Shown here: positions 36,648-46,040 of the stretch, piece after piece
Position numbering within the stretch: the first letter of the stretch is position 1
Layout of the letters: each line of letters begins with the position of its first letter
Assembly (NCBI RefSeq): GCF_943913405.1
Contig: NZ_CALTYA010000017.1
Span: forward strand, 6,106-70,105
Reading direction: 5' to 3'
DNA from: an uncultured Flavobacterium sp.
GTDB taxonomy: Bacteria; Bacteroidota; Bacteroidia; Flavobacteriales; Flavobacteriaceae
DNA length: 64,000 nt
Translations under genes and position numbers: made by a program
The notes under the pieces: model-generated
What the model saw: the letters and a program-made list of their open reading frames with translations, nothing else
What the model was told of the DNA's origin: nothing
Databases searched by the model: none

Positions 36648-37988
36648 ATGAAAAAAACATTCTTAATTTTATGCGTAGCAACTTCCCTGAGTTCGCTTGC
36701 ACAGGAGCATTTTGCAGGAATTTCTACGTCTTCAAGAGGTGGAATTCTAAATGCCAGCATGAATCCGGCCGAGCTTTCAAACCTTAAAAGCAAATATGAA
36801 GTCGGCGTACTTTCTGCCAGTTTTGCCCTTTCAAACAACCAATTGACTTTCGATGAAATAATCAACAGCGATAATTTTGAAGAAGAATTATTCAAGGACA
36901 ACAAAAATATTGACTTGAGATTTGATGCTGAAGTTTACGGCCCTTCTTTTGCCATGAAAATCGAGAAATGGGCTTTCTCTTTCACGACTAAAGCCTATGC
37001 AAAAGTGAATGCTGACGATATCAATTCTACTTTCGGAAATGCTGTAACCAATAATCAACTCAATTCCTTGACGCCTTTTGATTTTATTGAAAACGGCAGC
37101 AACCAGCGTTTAAACGGAACTACTTGGGGAGAAATTGGTTTTGGAGTTGCCAGAGAAATCTACCAAGACGAGAATCATAAATTCAGTGCTGGAGCAACTT
37201 TAAAATTACTTTTTCCTGGATCGTATGCCAATTTAGGTGTTGACAGATTTAGGGGAACTCTTGTTCAAACAGCTAATGGCGTCGGCCTTACAGATGCAAC
37301 CGCAGGCGTAAATATTGCCTATTCTGGAAAATTGGCTGACGATTTCACAGAAACTTCAAACTATACAAAATCACTTTTTGGAAACTTAAACGGCTTTGCT
37401 GTTGATTTAGGTGTAAATTACCAGTTAAAAGACCAAACAGAAGGTTATAGAATTAATGCTGGTGTTTCCTTCAAAAATATGGGAAGTATGACTTTTAAGT
37501 CTGGAAATAATAGCTCTACAAATTATGAATTAAATATTCCCAATGGAGCCGTTCTTGAATTAGAAGAATTTAATAATGTAGAAAGCTTAGAAGATATTGA
37601 AGATATTTTATTAGCTAGCGGTTACTTAAATGCCGTTCCGAATAATCGCGATATCAAAGTAAATTTGCCTTCAACATTTGTCGCTTACGCGGATGTAAAA
37701 GTTATTTCTGATTTTTTCGTAACCGTTTATACTCAACAAAAATTAAAGGAAGATGCTGATAACGATCAAATTACTACACAAAACGTTTTCTCGGTGACAC
37801 CAAGATATTCTACAAATAATTTTGAAGTCTATGCGCCGCTTGCTTCAAATGAAATTTCTGGATTTACAGCCGGTTTAGGTTTTAGATACGGAGGATTTTT
37901 CATCGGATCAAGTTCTGCATTCACAGGATTATTAGGTGATGGCGAACAAGCTGACGTATATTTAGGTTTCCGAATAGGCATACAATAA
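36648..37988 (+). CDS. DUF5723-type outer-membrane protein
   Basis: The ATG at 36648 (MKKTFLILCVATSLSSLAQ) gives a clear signal peptide; the upstream start at 36600 would bury it. About 446 residues. The start of the mature chain (EHFAGISTSSRGGILNASMNPAELSN) fits DUF5723, a Bacteroidota family of predicted beta barrels, and the chain ends VYLGFRIGIQ like a barrel strand. Function unknown. It is followed 13 bases later by the aldehyde dehydrogenase gene. Confidence 0.8.
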   Translation: MKKTFLILCVATSLSSLAQEHFAGISTSSRGGILNASMNPAELSNLKSKYEVGVLSASFALSNNQLTFDEIINSDNFEEELFKDNKNIDLRFDAEVYGPSFAMKIEKWAFSFTTKAYAKVNADDINSTFGNAVTNNQLNSLTPFDFIENGSNQRLNGTTWGEIGFGVAREIYQDENHKFSAGATLKLLFPGSYANLGVDRFRGTLVQTANGVGLTDATAGVNIAYSGKLADDFTETSNYTKSLFGNLNGFAVDLGVNYQLKDQTEGYRINAGVSFKNMGSMTFKSGNNSSTNYELNIPNGAVLELEEFNNVESLEDIEDILLASGYLNAVPNNRDIKVNLPSTFVAYADVKVISDFFVTVYTQQKLKEDADNDQITTQNVFSVTPRYSTNNFEVYAPLASNEISGFTAGLGFRYGGFFIGSSSAFTGLLGDGEQADVYLGFRIGIQ

Positions 37989-38001
37989 TTTAAAAAAATC
38001 T

Positions 38002-39327
38002 ATGAATTCTACCGAAATTAATTTCAGAAAAGACAAACTGAAGAAGCTTTTTCAAGTGATTACAGAAAATGAAGAAGAAATTCTGAAAGCTTTGTACAGC
38101 GATTTTAAAAAACCTGCTTTTGAAGGATTTCTGACTGAAATTAATGTGGTGAAATCAGATTTAAAAGATGCCATAAAAAATATAAAATCTTGGGCAAAGC
38201 CAAAGAAAGTTAGGGCTTCACTATTAAATTTTCCTTCATCAGATTATATTTATAGTGAGCCTTATGGCAAAACTTTGGTGATTTCTCCATGGAATTATCC
38301 GTTTCAATTGGCACTTTGCCCCGTGATTGTTTCTTATGCTGCAGGAAATTCTGTTGTTTTAAAACCTTCAGAATTGACTCCGAACACTTCGACTTTACTT
38401 TCTAAAATTATTCGGGAAACTTTTGACGTAAAAGAAGTCGTGGCCGTTTTAGGCGATGCAGATGTGGCAAAAAGCCTATTAGAAAAACGCTGGGATTATA
38501 TTTTTTTCACTGGAAGTGTTGCCGTCGGAAAGGAAGTTGCCAAAGCTGCTGCCAAAAATTTAACACCGGTAACTTTAGAATTAGGCGGAAAAAATCCCTG
38601 CATAATTGATGAAACTGCAAATTTGGAAGTTACTGCCAAAAGAATCGTCTGGGGAAAATTCATCAATGCCGGACAAACTTGCATTGCGCCAGATTATATT
38701 TTGGTACAGCAAAAAGTAAAATCAAAACTCGTACGGCTTTTAAAAGAAGAAATTGAAAAAGCTTTTGGAGAAAATCCCCAGGTTTCTCCTGATTTTACTA
38801 GAATTATAAACAAGAAGAACTGGCAACGTTTGGTAGATATGATTGAAGAAAAAAATGTGCTTTCGGGTGGCATTTTTGACGAAGAAAATTTATACATCGC
38901 TCCTACTTTGATTGACGAACCTTCGTTGGAAAGCGAAATTATGAAGGAAGAAATCTTTGGGCCGTTGCTTCCGATACTTTCTTACACTGCTGAAAATGAC
39001 TTGAAAAAAGTAATTTCTAGGTATGAGAAACCTTTGTCATTGTATGTTTTTACTGAAAATAAAACCTTTACTGAAAAAATAATTCAGGATTTTTCTTTCG
39101 GAGGCGGTTGCATAAATGACACCGTTGTTCATTTTTCAAACAAGCGACTTCCTTTCGGAGGTGTTGGAAATAGCGGAATTGGGGCTTATCATGGCAAAAA
39201 AAGCTATGAAACATTTTCACACCAAAAATCTATTTTGAAAAAAGCGACTTGGTTTGACAATCCGATTCGTTATGCTCCTTACAAAAACAAATTAAAATTT
39301 ATTCGAAAGCTTTTGAATTGGTTGTAA
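38002..39327 (+). CDS. NAD(P)-dependent aldehyde dehydrogenase (class 3-like)
   Basis: 441 residues. Motifs: SPWNYPFQLALCPVIVSYAAGNSVVLKPSE, IFFTGSVAVGKEV, VTLELGGKNPCI (general base Glu) and NAGQTCIAPDYIL with the catalytic Cys. The short length and GQTCIAPDY form place it in the ALDH3 group, which oxidises medium/long-chain or aromatic aldehydes. The C-terminus has a basic/hydrophobic tail (KFIRKLLNWL) that may associate with membrane. Confidence 0.94.
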   Translation: MNSTEINFRKDKLKKLFQVITENEEEILKALYSDFKKPAFEGFLTEINVVKSDLKDAIKNIKSWAKPKKVRASLLNFPSSDYIYSEPYGKTLVISPWNYPFQLALCPVIVSYAAGNSVVLKPSELTPNTSTLLSKIIRETFDVKEVVAVLGDADVAKSLLEKRWDYIFFTGSVAVGKEVAKAAAKNLTPVTLELGGKNPCIIDETANLEVTAKRIVWGKFINAGQTCIAPDYILVQQKVKSKLVRLLKEEIEKAFGENPQVSPDFTRIINKKNWQRLVDMIEEKNVLSGGIFDEENLYIAPTLIDEPSLESEIMKEEIFGPLLPILSYTAENDLKKVISRYEKPLSLYVFTENKTFTEKIIQDFSFGGGCINDTVVHFSNKRLPFGGVGNSGIGAYHGKKSYETFSHQKSILKKATWFDNPIRYAPYKNKLKFIRKLLNWL

Positions 39328-39388
39328 AAATCTAGATTGATTCAAAAATATTTAGCTAATTTCACATTATTATTTATAAAACAAACAA

Positions 39389-40177
39389 ATGGAATCCACA
39401 CAGGAAAGACTAAACGAAATTAAACAAAAAGGTTATCATCTAGAATTTGGCGATGTTTTCAATGACAGCCTAGAAATTTATAAAAAAGTGCTTTGGATTG
39501 TTGGCCTCGCTTTTTTAATATTGATGATTATTATGGCCACATTATCCGTGGGAGTCATGACTGTATTTTTTGGAGCCAGCGATTTCATGAGCAATATAAC
39601 ACAATTTGGCCTGCTTTCAACTTCGCCTGCTTATTTGGTTATCTCATTGATAATTGGCGTTTTAGCCACAATTGCAATCAGTCCGCTTTATGCCGGAATT
39701 GCGCAAGTTTGCCATAATGCACAAACGAATAAGCACTATGATTTTAATACCGTTTTTATACATTACAAATCAAGTTATGTAAAAAATATTGCTATTTCGG
39801 CGCTATTAATTTCTTTGGTATCGGGAGTTGCCACAGATTTGGTAATGTTTTTAGGCTTTCAATTTCTAGCCACTTTGGTAAGCTACTTTTTTCAATTCTT
39901 CACGTTATTTACGATTCCTTTTATCATTTTTGGAAATCTTAACGCGATGAATGCGATTCAAGCCAGCATATTGATCGTCTTTAAAAAGTTTTGGATCATT
40001 TTTGCCTTAATGCTTGTTGCAGTAATCATGGCAACGCTTGGGCTTATTGCTATCTGTATTGGAATTTTATTCACTTTGCCAATAATTTATACAACGCAAT
40101 ATGCTATTTACAGAAATGTGATTGGCGTTGAAGAACATGACGAACTTGATGAAATCGGAATTTATAAAGAATATTAA
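39389..40177 (+). CDS. Multi-pass membrane protein of unknown function
   Basis: 262 residues with about six hydrophobic segments (near 33-58, 75-100, 133-160, 165-190, 200-235). The N-terminal 25 residues are soluble (RLNEIKQKGYHLEFGDVFNDSLEIY). It resembles Bacteroidota proteins often labelled simply as integral membrane proteins; no catalytic motif is visible. It is followed 19 bases later by the zinc peptidase gene and may form an operon with it. Confidence 0.72.
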   Translation: MESTQERLNEIKQKGYHLEFGDVFNDSLEIYKKVLWIVGLAFLILMIIMATLSVGVMTVFFGASDFMSNITQFGLLSTSPAYLVISLIIGVLATIAISPLYAGIAQVCHNAQTNKHYDFNTVFIHYKSSYVKNIAISALLISLVSGVATDLVMFLGFQFLATLVSYFFQFFTLFTIPFIIFGNLNAMNAIQASILIVFKKFWIIFALMLVAVIMATLGLIAICIGILFTLPIIYTTQYAIYRNVIGVEEHDELDEIGIYKEY

Positions 40178-40196
40178 CCACGAAAAAAATTAAATT

Positions 40197-41057
40197 ATGA
40201 AATGGGGAGACAGAAGACAAAGTGACAACATGGAAGACCGCAGAGGGATGTCTGGCGGAGGAAAAGCAGTACTTGGCGGTGGATTGATTGGGATTGTCAT
40301 CCTATTATTAAATATGTTTGGTGGCGAAACCGGACAAACTTTAGCTCCGATTTTGAACCAATTTCAAGAAGGACAATCCGCTCCGACGGAACAAAGAGAA
40401 TTGACAGCTCAAGAGAAACAAGAAGGAGAATTTGTAAATGTGCTTTTAGTAGACAATGAAGATGTTTGGACAAAAATTTTCAAAGAAAACGGCTGGAATT
40501 ATGAAGCTCCGAAATTAGTATTATTCAGCGGTCAAGTTCAAACGGCTTGTGGTGGCGCAAGTGCAGCTTCTGGTCCGTTTTATTGTCCTGGAGACAGAAA
40601 AGTTTATATGGACATGACTTTCTTCGAAGAATTAAAGTCTAAATTTGGTGCAGAAGGCGGTGATTTTGCTGTAGCTTATGTAGTTGCGCATGAAATCGGC
40701 CATCACGTTCAGACACTTTTAGGAACTTCCGCAAAAATGAGAAAAATGCAGGAAGGCTTGAGCGAAGCTGAAGCCAATAAACTATCTGTCGCACTAGAAT
40801 TACAAGCCGATTTTTATGCCGGAGTTTGGACGCATTATAACGAGGAAATGAATAAAATCCTAGAGCCAGGCGATATTGAAGAGGCTTTGAGCGCTGCAAA
40901 TGCGGTGGGCGACGATGCCATCCAAAAGAAAATGCAAGGTCAAGTGGTTCCTGATTCTTTCACACACGGAACTTCAGAACAGCGAATGTATTGGTTCAAA
41001 AAAGGTTTGAAAACCGGTGATATCAAACAAGGTGATACTTTTGCCGAAATAAATTAA
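40197..41057 (+). CDS. YpfJ-type neutral zinc metallopeptidase
   Basis: 286 residues. A charged N-terminus (MKWGDRRQSDNMEDRRG) and a membrane helix (about 24-42) are followed by a lumen domain with AHEIGHH (zinc ligands from His165) and a late ELQADFYAGVW motif giving the third ligand. This is the KPN_02809/YpfJ family (PF04228). It is probably an inner-membrane-anchored peptidase of unknown substrate. A strong terminator follows. Confidence 0.92.
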   Translation: MKWGDRRQSDNMEDRRGMSGGGKAVLGGGLIGIVILLLNMFGGETGQTLAPILNQFQEGQSAPTEQRELTAQEKQEGEFVNVLLVDNEDVWTKIFKENGWNYEAPKLVLFSGQVQTACGGASAASGPFYCPGDRKVYMDMTFFEELKSKFGAEGGDFAVAYVVAHEIGHHVQTLLGTSAKMRKMQEGLSEAEANKLSVALELQADFYAGVWTHYNEEMNKILEPGDIEEALSAANAVGDDAIQKKMQGQVVPDSFTHGTSEQRMYWFKKGLKTGDIKQGDTFAEIN

Positions 41058-41090
41058 AAAAAGCGGAACCCATGAGTTCCGCTTTTTTTT
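41056..41090 (+). terminator. Terminator after YpfJ-type peptidase
   Basis: AGCGGAAC (41062-41069), six-base loop, GTTCCGCT (41076-41083), T-run. Confidence 0.92.
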
Positions 41091-41099
41091 AGGTCTAAC

Positions 41100-41619
41100 T
41101 TATTTCAAGTTTTTGTAAAATTCAGAATTGCGAACGCCTTCCTCCCACTCTTTCACAGATTGCTCTAGCATGGGATAGAAAAAAACGGATTCCTCTCTGA
41201 ATTTAAAATTATAGCTAAAATCTTTTCCCTTTTGAATTGTTTTTAGCGCTTTATCTAAATCCTTTTTAAAATTCTTAAGATCTTCTTTATTTAATTTCAG
41301 ATAATCTGTCAAGTCTTTTGAAGCAAGTTCGTATTTGTTTTGGCTGTCGATTATAAGTCCGATTAAATAGCCGTAAGCTTCATTTTTGCGACCTGCTTTA
41401 TAGCTTGCCTTTGACATATCAAGCAAGATTCTTTCAACATCTTTAATAATTGTCGTACCGCTTGACTCCTCGTAAGGAAATTCAAAAATAGATTTTTTAT
41501 AATATTCAATTGCTGTCCATTCCCATCGGTAACTAAAATAGTTTCTGTAGCATTTTGTCTGATGGTAATTTCAAATCATCTTGATTATCAAACCCCATTC
41601 CAAAAGGAATTATCATCAT
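41100..41619 (-). pseudogene. Frameshifted gene, unknown protein
   Basis: A start at 41619 reads MMIIPFGMGFDNQDDLKLPS and eight more residues, then hits TAG at 41533-41535. One frame over, an open frame continues without a stop from about 41550 to 41100 (NYFSYRWEWTAIEYYKKS, EESSGTTIIKDVERILLDMSK ... EGVRNSEFYKNLK). Joining them with one frameshift near 41540 gives about 172 residues, helical and soluble. It looks like an immunity- or accessory-type small protein. Either a recent inactivation, or a sequencing error in the source. Confidence 0.6.
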
Positions 41620-41622
41620 ATA

Positions 41623-41790
41623 TTAATTAGATTGATTTTTCTTATTCTTATTTATAATTTTATAAGTAAAATAAATTAACCCAACTATTGCTATAATAAT
41701 ACAGATTATGTCAGTTTCAGAAGTTTTCGACAAGCTATATGCACATGAGCATATAAGAATAAAAAAAATAATTTTAACAAAATTGTCCAT
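41623..41790 (-). CDS. 55-aa membrane protein, possible immunity protein
   Basis: From the ATG at 41790: MDNFVKIIFFILICSCAYSL, a polar stretch, a second hydrophobic helix (IICIIIAIVGLIYFTYKI) and a basic tail NKNKKNQSN. Two short membrane segments, or a signal/lipobox (ICSC) plus one helix. It lies 11 bases after the gene with the bacteriocin-like tail. Size, topology and place are those of a bacteriocin immunity protein, but there is no sequence family to confirm it. Confidence 0.55.
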   Translation of the reverse strand: MDNFVKIIFFILICSCAYSLSKTSETDIICIIIAIVGLIYFTYKIINKNKKNQSN

Positions 41791-41801
41791 AATAAAATAT
41801 T

Positions 41802-42494
41802 TTACCATACTGTAACAAAACATCCACCACCGCAACCAAGTATTGCAGCTCCAAAAAATGCAGCAGCACAAGCAGGACATACAAAACCAACTGCAGCAAT
41901 GTGCCAAAAGCTAATGCTTGACATCATTCCACCTATACAAGCCTTATAACACGCTGTTGAAAATTTCACTTTTGCTACATCCTGGTCAAAAATAGGGCTG
42001 ACAATCTCGTGTTCATCTATAACTGGCATCTTACCATCTTCTACCATTTCAGCATCGTATACAAGAGTATTATCTGCAAATTTATTTTCAATTATAACCA
42101 TACCTTTAGCAATTTCATTTTCGGTATAACGTATAGTATATACTTCAATTTCCTCAAACTCATTATCAGCTATAATAGTTACGTGGACAACTTCATCAAT
42201 TGACATATCAGTTTTTTCTCTATTCAAGCTTTCAATGTAATAATCATAATGTTGAGGTAAATCTGATTTTATTGAGCTTACGTATGAAGAAACATTAATA
42301 CCTTTAGATTTGGTAAAATCATTATATGCTTCATTTGTTTCTTCCAAGTAGTTTTTGTCGGAAGTTCTTAATGCTAAAGTACTTTGATTTACAATTTCGT
42401 TTTGTGGTTCAGTACTATCACTAGAACACGAAATTACAAATATAGACACAATAAAGATTAAAATAAATTTTTGAAGTAAATTCAACTTTTGCAT
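41802..42494 (-). CDS. Lipoprotein with Cys/Gly-rich, bacteriocin-like C-terminus
   Basis: 230 residues. The signal ends FVISC (Cys23). A polar domain of about 150 residues follows, rich in Glu and Asp. The last about 50 residues are quite different: hydrophobic, Gly/Ala-rich and holding six Cys (182, 186, 206, 209, 221, 225) in a C-x3-C-x19-C-x2-C-x11-C-x3-C pattern (FVCPACAAAFFGAAILGCGG). This recalls the mature part of halocin C8-like and similar peptides made from the C-terminus of a longer precursor. No processing enzyme is nearby. Function is a hypothesis. Confidence 0.65.
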   Translation of the reverse strand: MQKLNLLQKFILIFIVSIFVISCSSDSTEPQNEIVNQSTLALRTSDKNYLEETNEAYNDFTKSKGINVSSYVSSIKSDLPQHYDYYIESLNREKTDMSIDEVVHVTIIADNEFEEIEVYTIRYTENEIAKGMVIIENKFADNTLVYDAEMVEDGKMPVIDEHEIVSPIFDQDVAKVKFSTACYKACIGGMMSSISFWHIAAVGFVCPACAAAFFGAAILGCGGGCFVTVW

Positions 42495-42649
42495 AATTGT
42501 TTGTTTTTTAGAAATTTAATATAAATCAAAATGTATAATAAAAATGAATTTAAAGTAAGAAAAAACTTAATTTTTAAACTATTGCCATCGCTGAAATAAG
42601 AAACAGCAGAACGTAAATTGCTTTTTGTCATAATCAATTTTTATTTAAT

Positions 42650-44185
42650 TTATCCCAACCAGCCATCTCTGTCAAGGCTTCTATATTGGATTGCTTCAGC
42701 TATATGATTTGAAATTACCATCGGAGAATCATCTAAATCAGCAATTGTTCTCGCTACTTTTAAAATTCTGTCGTAAGCCCTTGCTGACAAATTTAACCGT
42801 TCCATTGCATTTTTTAACAATTGTTTAGAGTTTTCGTCTAAGGCGCAGAATTCTCGAATCTGTTTTGTGTTCATTTGGGCATTATAATTCACCTTTTCAT
42901 TTTCTTGAAAACGCAATGTCTGGACTTCTCTCGCCTTTGTAACCCGTTCGCGAATACTTGCGCTGCTTTCAGAATTTCTGCTATCTGATAATTTATCAAA
43001 AGGCACGGGCGTCACTTCAATATGAATATCAATGCGATCTAATAAAGGTCCAGAAATCTTGCTCAAATAGCGATTCATTTCATTTGGCGAAGATGTATTC
43101 GGACTTCCTGGATCATTGAAAAATCCACTAGGACTTGGATTCATACTTGCAACAAGCATAAAAGATGACGGATAAGTAACTGTGAATTTTGCCCTTGAAA
43201 TAGTAACTTCCCGATCTTCTAAGGGCTGTCTCATGACTTCCAAAACTTCTCTTTTAAACTCTGGAAGTTCATCTAAAAACAATACGCCATTGTGCGCCAT
43301 CGAAATTTCTCCGGGTTGCGGATAGCTTCCTCCACCAACTAAAGCTACATTAGAAATCGTATGGTGCGGCGAACGAAACGGCCTCTGGTTCATCAAGCCC
43401 GCTTCCTTAATTTTGCCCACAACGCTATGTATTTTTGTAGTTTCTAAAGCTTCGCGTAAAGTCATCGGAGGCAAAATGCTCGGCAGTCTTTTGGCAAGCA
43501 TTGTTTTTCCAGCACCTGGCGGACCAATTAAAATTATGTTGTGTCCTCCGGCGGCCGCGATTTCCATGCATCTTTTTATCGACTCCTGCCCTTTTACATC
43601 GCTGAAATCAAATTCTGGAAAATCTAAGGTTTTATAAAATTCTTCTCTTGTATCAAAAATTATGGGTTCAACGGTTCCTTTTCCTTCGAAAAAATCAATA
43701 ATTTCTTGTACGTTTTCAATTCCATAAACATCCAGTCCTGAAACAATTGCGGCTTCTTTTGCATTTTGTTTAGGCAGAAAAAATCCTTTGAAACCTTCTT
43801 CTTTGGCTTTGATTGCAATAGGCAAAGCGCCACGAATTGGCTGCAAGCTTCCATCCAAAGAAAGTTCGCCCATAATTATATACTTATCTACATCTTCAGG
43901 CTGAATTTGTCCAGAAGCAACTAAAATACCAATTGCCAGAGTAAGATCATAGGCAGAACCTTCCTTTCTTAAATCGGCCGGCGCCATGTTAATCGTTATT
44001 TTTTTTCCAGGTAATTGATAGCCGTTATTTTTCAATGCAGCCGCAATTCGGTAACTGCTTTCTTTGATGGCATTATCAGGAAGACCGACCAAGTGGTAGC
44101 CAATTCCTTTATCAATATTTACTTCTATCGTGATTGTTGTAGCGTCTACGCCAAAAACGGCGCTTCCAAAAACTTTTACTAACAT
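42650..44185 (-). CDS. YifB/ComM-type Mg-chelatase-like AAA+ ATPase
   Basis: 511 residues. Order: N-terminal Lon-protease-like fold (1-170), AAA+ Mg-chelatase domain with Walker A GPPGAGKT (221-228) and the FLDELPEF Walker B, then the C-terminal helical domain (RAYDRILKVARTIADL). ComM homologues are hexameric helicases that aid branch migration during natural transformation. The 155 bases upstream of its end (42495-42649) hold no clear gene. Confidence 0.94.
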   Translation of the reverse strand: MLVKVFGSAVFGVDATTITIEVNIDKGIGYHLVGLPDNAIKESSYRIAAALKNNGYQLPGKKITINMAPADLRKEGSAYDLTLAIGILVASGQIQPEDVDKYIIMGELSLDGSLQPIRGALPIAIKAKEEGFKGFFLPKQNAKEAAIVSGLDVYGIENVQEIIDFFEGKGTVEPIIFDTREEFYKTLDFPEFDFSDVKGQESIKRCMEIAAAGGHNIILIGPPGAGKTMLAKRLPSILPPMTLREALETTKIHSVVGKIKEAGLMNQRPFRSPHHTISNVALVGGGSYPQPGEISMAHNGVLFLDELPEFKREVLEVMRQPLEDREVTISRAKFTVTYPSSFMLVASMNPSPSGFFNDPGSPNTSSPNEMNRYLSKISGPLLDRIDIHIEVTPVPFDKLSDSRNSESSASIRERVTKAREVQTLRFQENEKVNYNAQMNTKQIREFCALDENSKQLLKNAMERLNLSARAYDRILKVARTIADLDDSPMVISNHIAEAIQYRSLDRDGWLG

Positions 44186-44337
44186 GGCTTATAAATTTAT
44201 TTGTCTAATGTATGTAAAAAAATTTAGATATTTACATCAATAAACAATTCATAAATTTTATCTTCGAAAATAGTTAAAGTACACTTTAAAAACCATTTAC
44301 ATGATTTTTACGTATTAAATTTACAGCACCCAAAATC

Positions 44338-45558
44338 ATGAAAACAAATATGTTTGCTCCACAGATTCCTATAAATGAAAAAGAACGCTTAAATGCGCTC
44401 TTGTCTTATAAAATTTTAGATAGCGCCCCCGAAAAAGACTTTGATGATATTGTAAAACTTGCCTCTGAAATCTGCCATACTCCTATTTCCATGATTACCC
44501 TTGTTGACAAGGACAGGTCTTGGTTTAAAGCGACAATTGGAATAGATAGTGATTTTAAGGAATCCACTCGCGAGGTTTCTTTTTGTGCCCATGCAATTAA
44601 TAATCCCAATGAAACTTTTGTGATTTCAAACGCTGCAGAAGATAGCCGTTTTAAAAATCATCCTTATGTTGCCCATGATCTTAAAGTTCGTTCTTATGTT
44701 GGCGTTCCATTGGTTGATCCTAATGGTTTTGCTCTTGGTTCGCTTTGCGTAGTTGACATCGAACCTCGAAATTTAGATGAATTTCAACTTTTGGCTTTAG
44801 AAAAATTGGCAAATCAGGTCATAAAACTTTTAGAACTCCGCAAGAAGAACACACAGCTTTTAGAAAACCACAATACGCTTCTCAACAAATATAAAGACCT
44901 TGAGCAATTTGCTTCTGTTGTTTCGCATGATATCAAATCGCCATTGAACAATATCATGATGCTGACCAAAATTCTTCAGGACACAAATTCAGAACGTCTT
45001 GACAGTGATGGCATTGAAATGCTGAATTACATTTATAAATCTTCCGAAGAGCTGAAAAAATTAGTAGACGCTATTCTTCTCTACTATAAATATGACAATG
45101 AAAATATAGATGTGAGCGAGAAAATTCGATTGAATGATTTTATAGAATATGTGATCGGAATTTTAGATATCAAGCACGATTATGAATTAGTTCTGCCAGA
45201 AATAAACCATAAATTTAATTCCAATAAAATGGCTTTAGGGCAGATTTTGTTCAATCTTATCGGAAACAGCATTAAGTACAACGACAAGGAAAAAGGAATT
45301 ATTACGATTGATTTTTCAGAAAATGAGTTCTATAACATAATTTCTGTAGGCGATAACGGAATTGGAATTGCAGAAGAAAATCTCACCAAAATTTTTAATA
45401 TTTTCGAAAATCTAGGCAAATCAGATCGCTTCAAGCAAACCGGGACAGGAATCGGATTGTCCACAGTTCAAAAAATGGTTCAAAAGTTGGAAGGAAAAAT
45501 TGAAGTAGAATCTGAACTTACAAAAGGTACAACTTTTAAGATTTTCCTGAAAAAATAG
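44338..45558 (+). CDS. Cytosolic GAF-domain sensor histidine kinase
   Basis: 406 residues with no membrane segment. GAF domain (about 25-165; CAHAINNPNETFVISNA, GVPLVDPNGFALGSLCVVD), then HisKA with His197 in FASVVSHDIKSPLNNIM and HATPase (NLIGNSIKYND, GDNGIGIAEEN, GTGIGLSTV). The stimulus is unknown and no regulator gene is adjacent. Divergent from the YifB gene. Confidence 0.92.
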   Translation: MKTNMFAPQIPINEKERLNALLSYKILDSAPEKDFDDIVKLASEICHTPISMITLVDKDRSWFKATIGIDSDFKESTREVSFCAHAINNPNETFVISNAAEDSRFKNHPYVAHDLKVRSYVGVPLVDPNGFALGSLCVVDIEPRNLDEFQLLALEKLANQVIKLLELRKKNTQLLENHNTLLNKYKDLEQFASVVSHDIKSPLNNIMMLTKILQDTNSERLDSDGIEMLNYIYKSSEELKKLVDAILLYYKYDNENIDVSEKIRLNDFIEYVIGILDIKHDYELVLPEINHKFNSNKMALGQILFNLIGNSIKYNDKEKGIITIDFSENEFYNIISVGDNGIGIAEENLTKIFNIFENLGKSDRFKQTGTGIGLSTVQKMVQKLEGKIEVESELTKGTTFKIFLKK

Positions 45559-45583
45559 AGTATTTTTGCTCAAAAATTAAATC

Positions 45584-45961
45584 ATGGGACTATTCAATGC
45601 CATTTTGGGCAATGCATCTGAAGTAAATATTGAAAACATTTCTAAAGAATTTGAACCAATCTTGATTCCAGGAGAAAGTATCGAAAAAGCTTTCAAAATG
45701 GTTAAAGACATGTTCATTTTTACGAATAAAAGATTGATTCTTGTTGAAAAACAGTTAGTTGGATCAAAAGTAGATTATCTTTCTATTCCTTACACAAATA
45801 TTCAAAAATTTTCAAAAGAAAGCGCCGGAATCTTAGATTTAGATGCTGAATTGAAAATTTGGCTAAAAAGCGAAGATTTGCCTATCAAAAAACAATTTGG
45901 AAAAGGCGGCAATAACATCAATGAGGTTTATAGAATTTTAAGCCAGCATATTTTGAAATAA
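45584..45961 (+). CDS. Bacterial PH-domain protein
   Basis: 125 residues. The fold markers MFIFTNKRLILVEKQ and KVDYLSIPYTNIQKFSKES fit the bacterial pleckstrin-homology family (bPH_3, YokE-like, PF08000). No signal peptide. A possible -7 element TATTTTTG lies at 45561-45568, inside the end of the kinase gene. Function unknown; related proteins are linked to membrane or stress responses. Confidence 0.85.
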   Translation: MGLFNAILGNASEVNIENISKEFEPILIPGESIEKAFKMVKDMFIFTNKRLILVEKQLVGSKVDYLSIPYTNIQKFSKESAGILDLDAELKIWLKSEDLPIKKQFGKGGNNINEVYRILSQHILK

Positions 45962-45979
45962 TCATTTTCAAACGAATTA

Positions 45980-46018
45980 AATCCCCAATACCGTAAAAGT
46001 ATTGGGGATTTTTTTTAT
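45980..46018 (+). terminator. Terminator after PH-domain gene
   Basis: AATCCCCAATAC pairs perfectly with GTATTGGGGATT and is followed by T8. Confidence 0.95.
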
Positions 46019-46040
46019 ATTGTAAATAGAAAGAAATACT

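Noticed and set aside
41791..41907. N-terminal extension of the 55-aa membrane protein
   Set aside because: This Cys/Trp-rich part is the neighbouring lipoprotein tail read in another frame; the start at 41790 is better.
42485..42634. Possible 49-aa minus-strand peptide upstream of the bacteriocin-like gene
   Set aside because: It overlaps the next start codon region and has low-complexity Leu/Ile/Lys content; no supporting signal.
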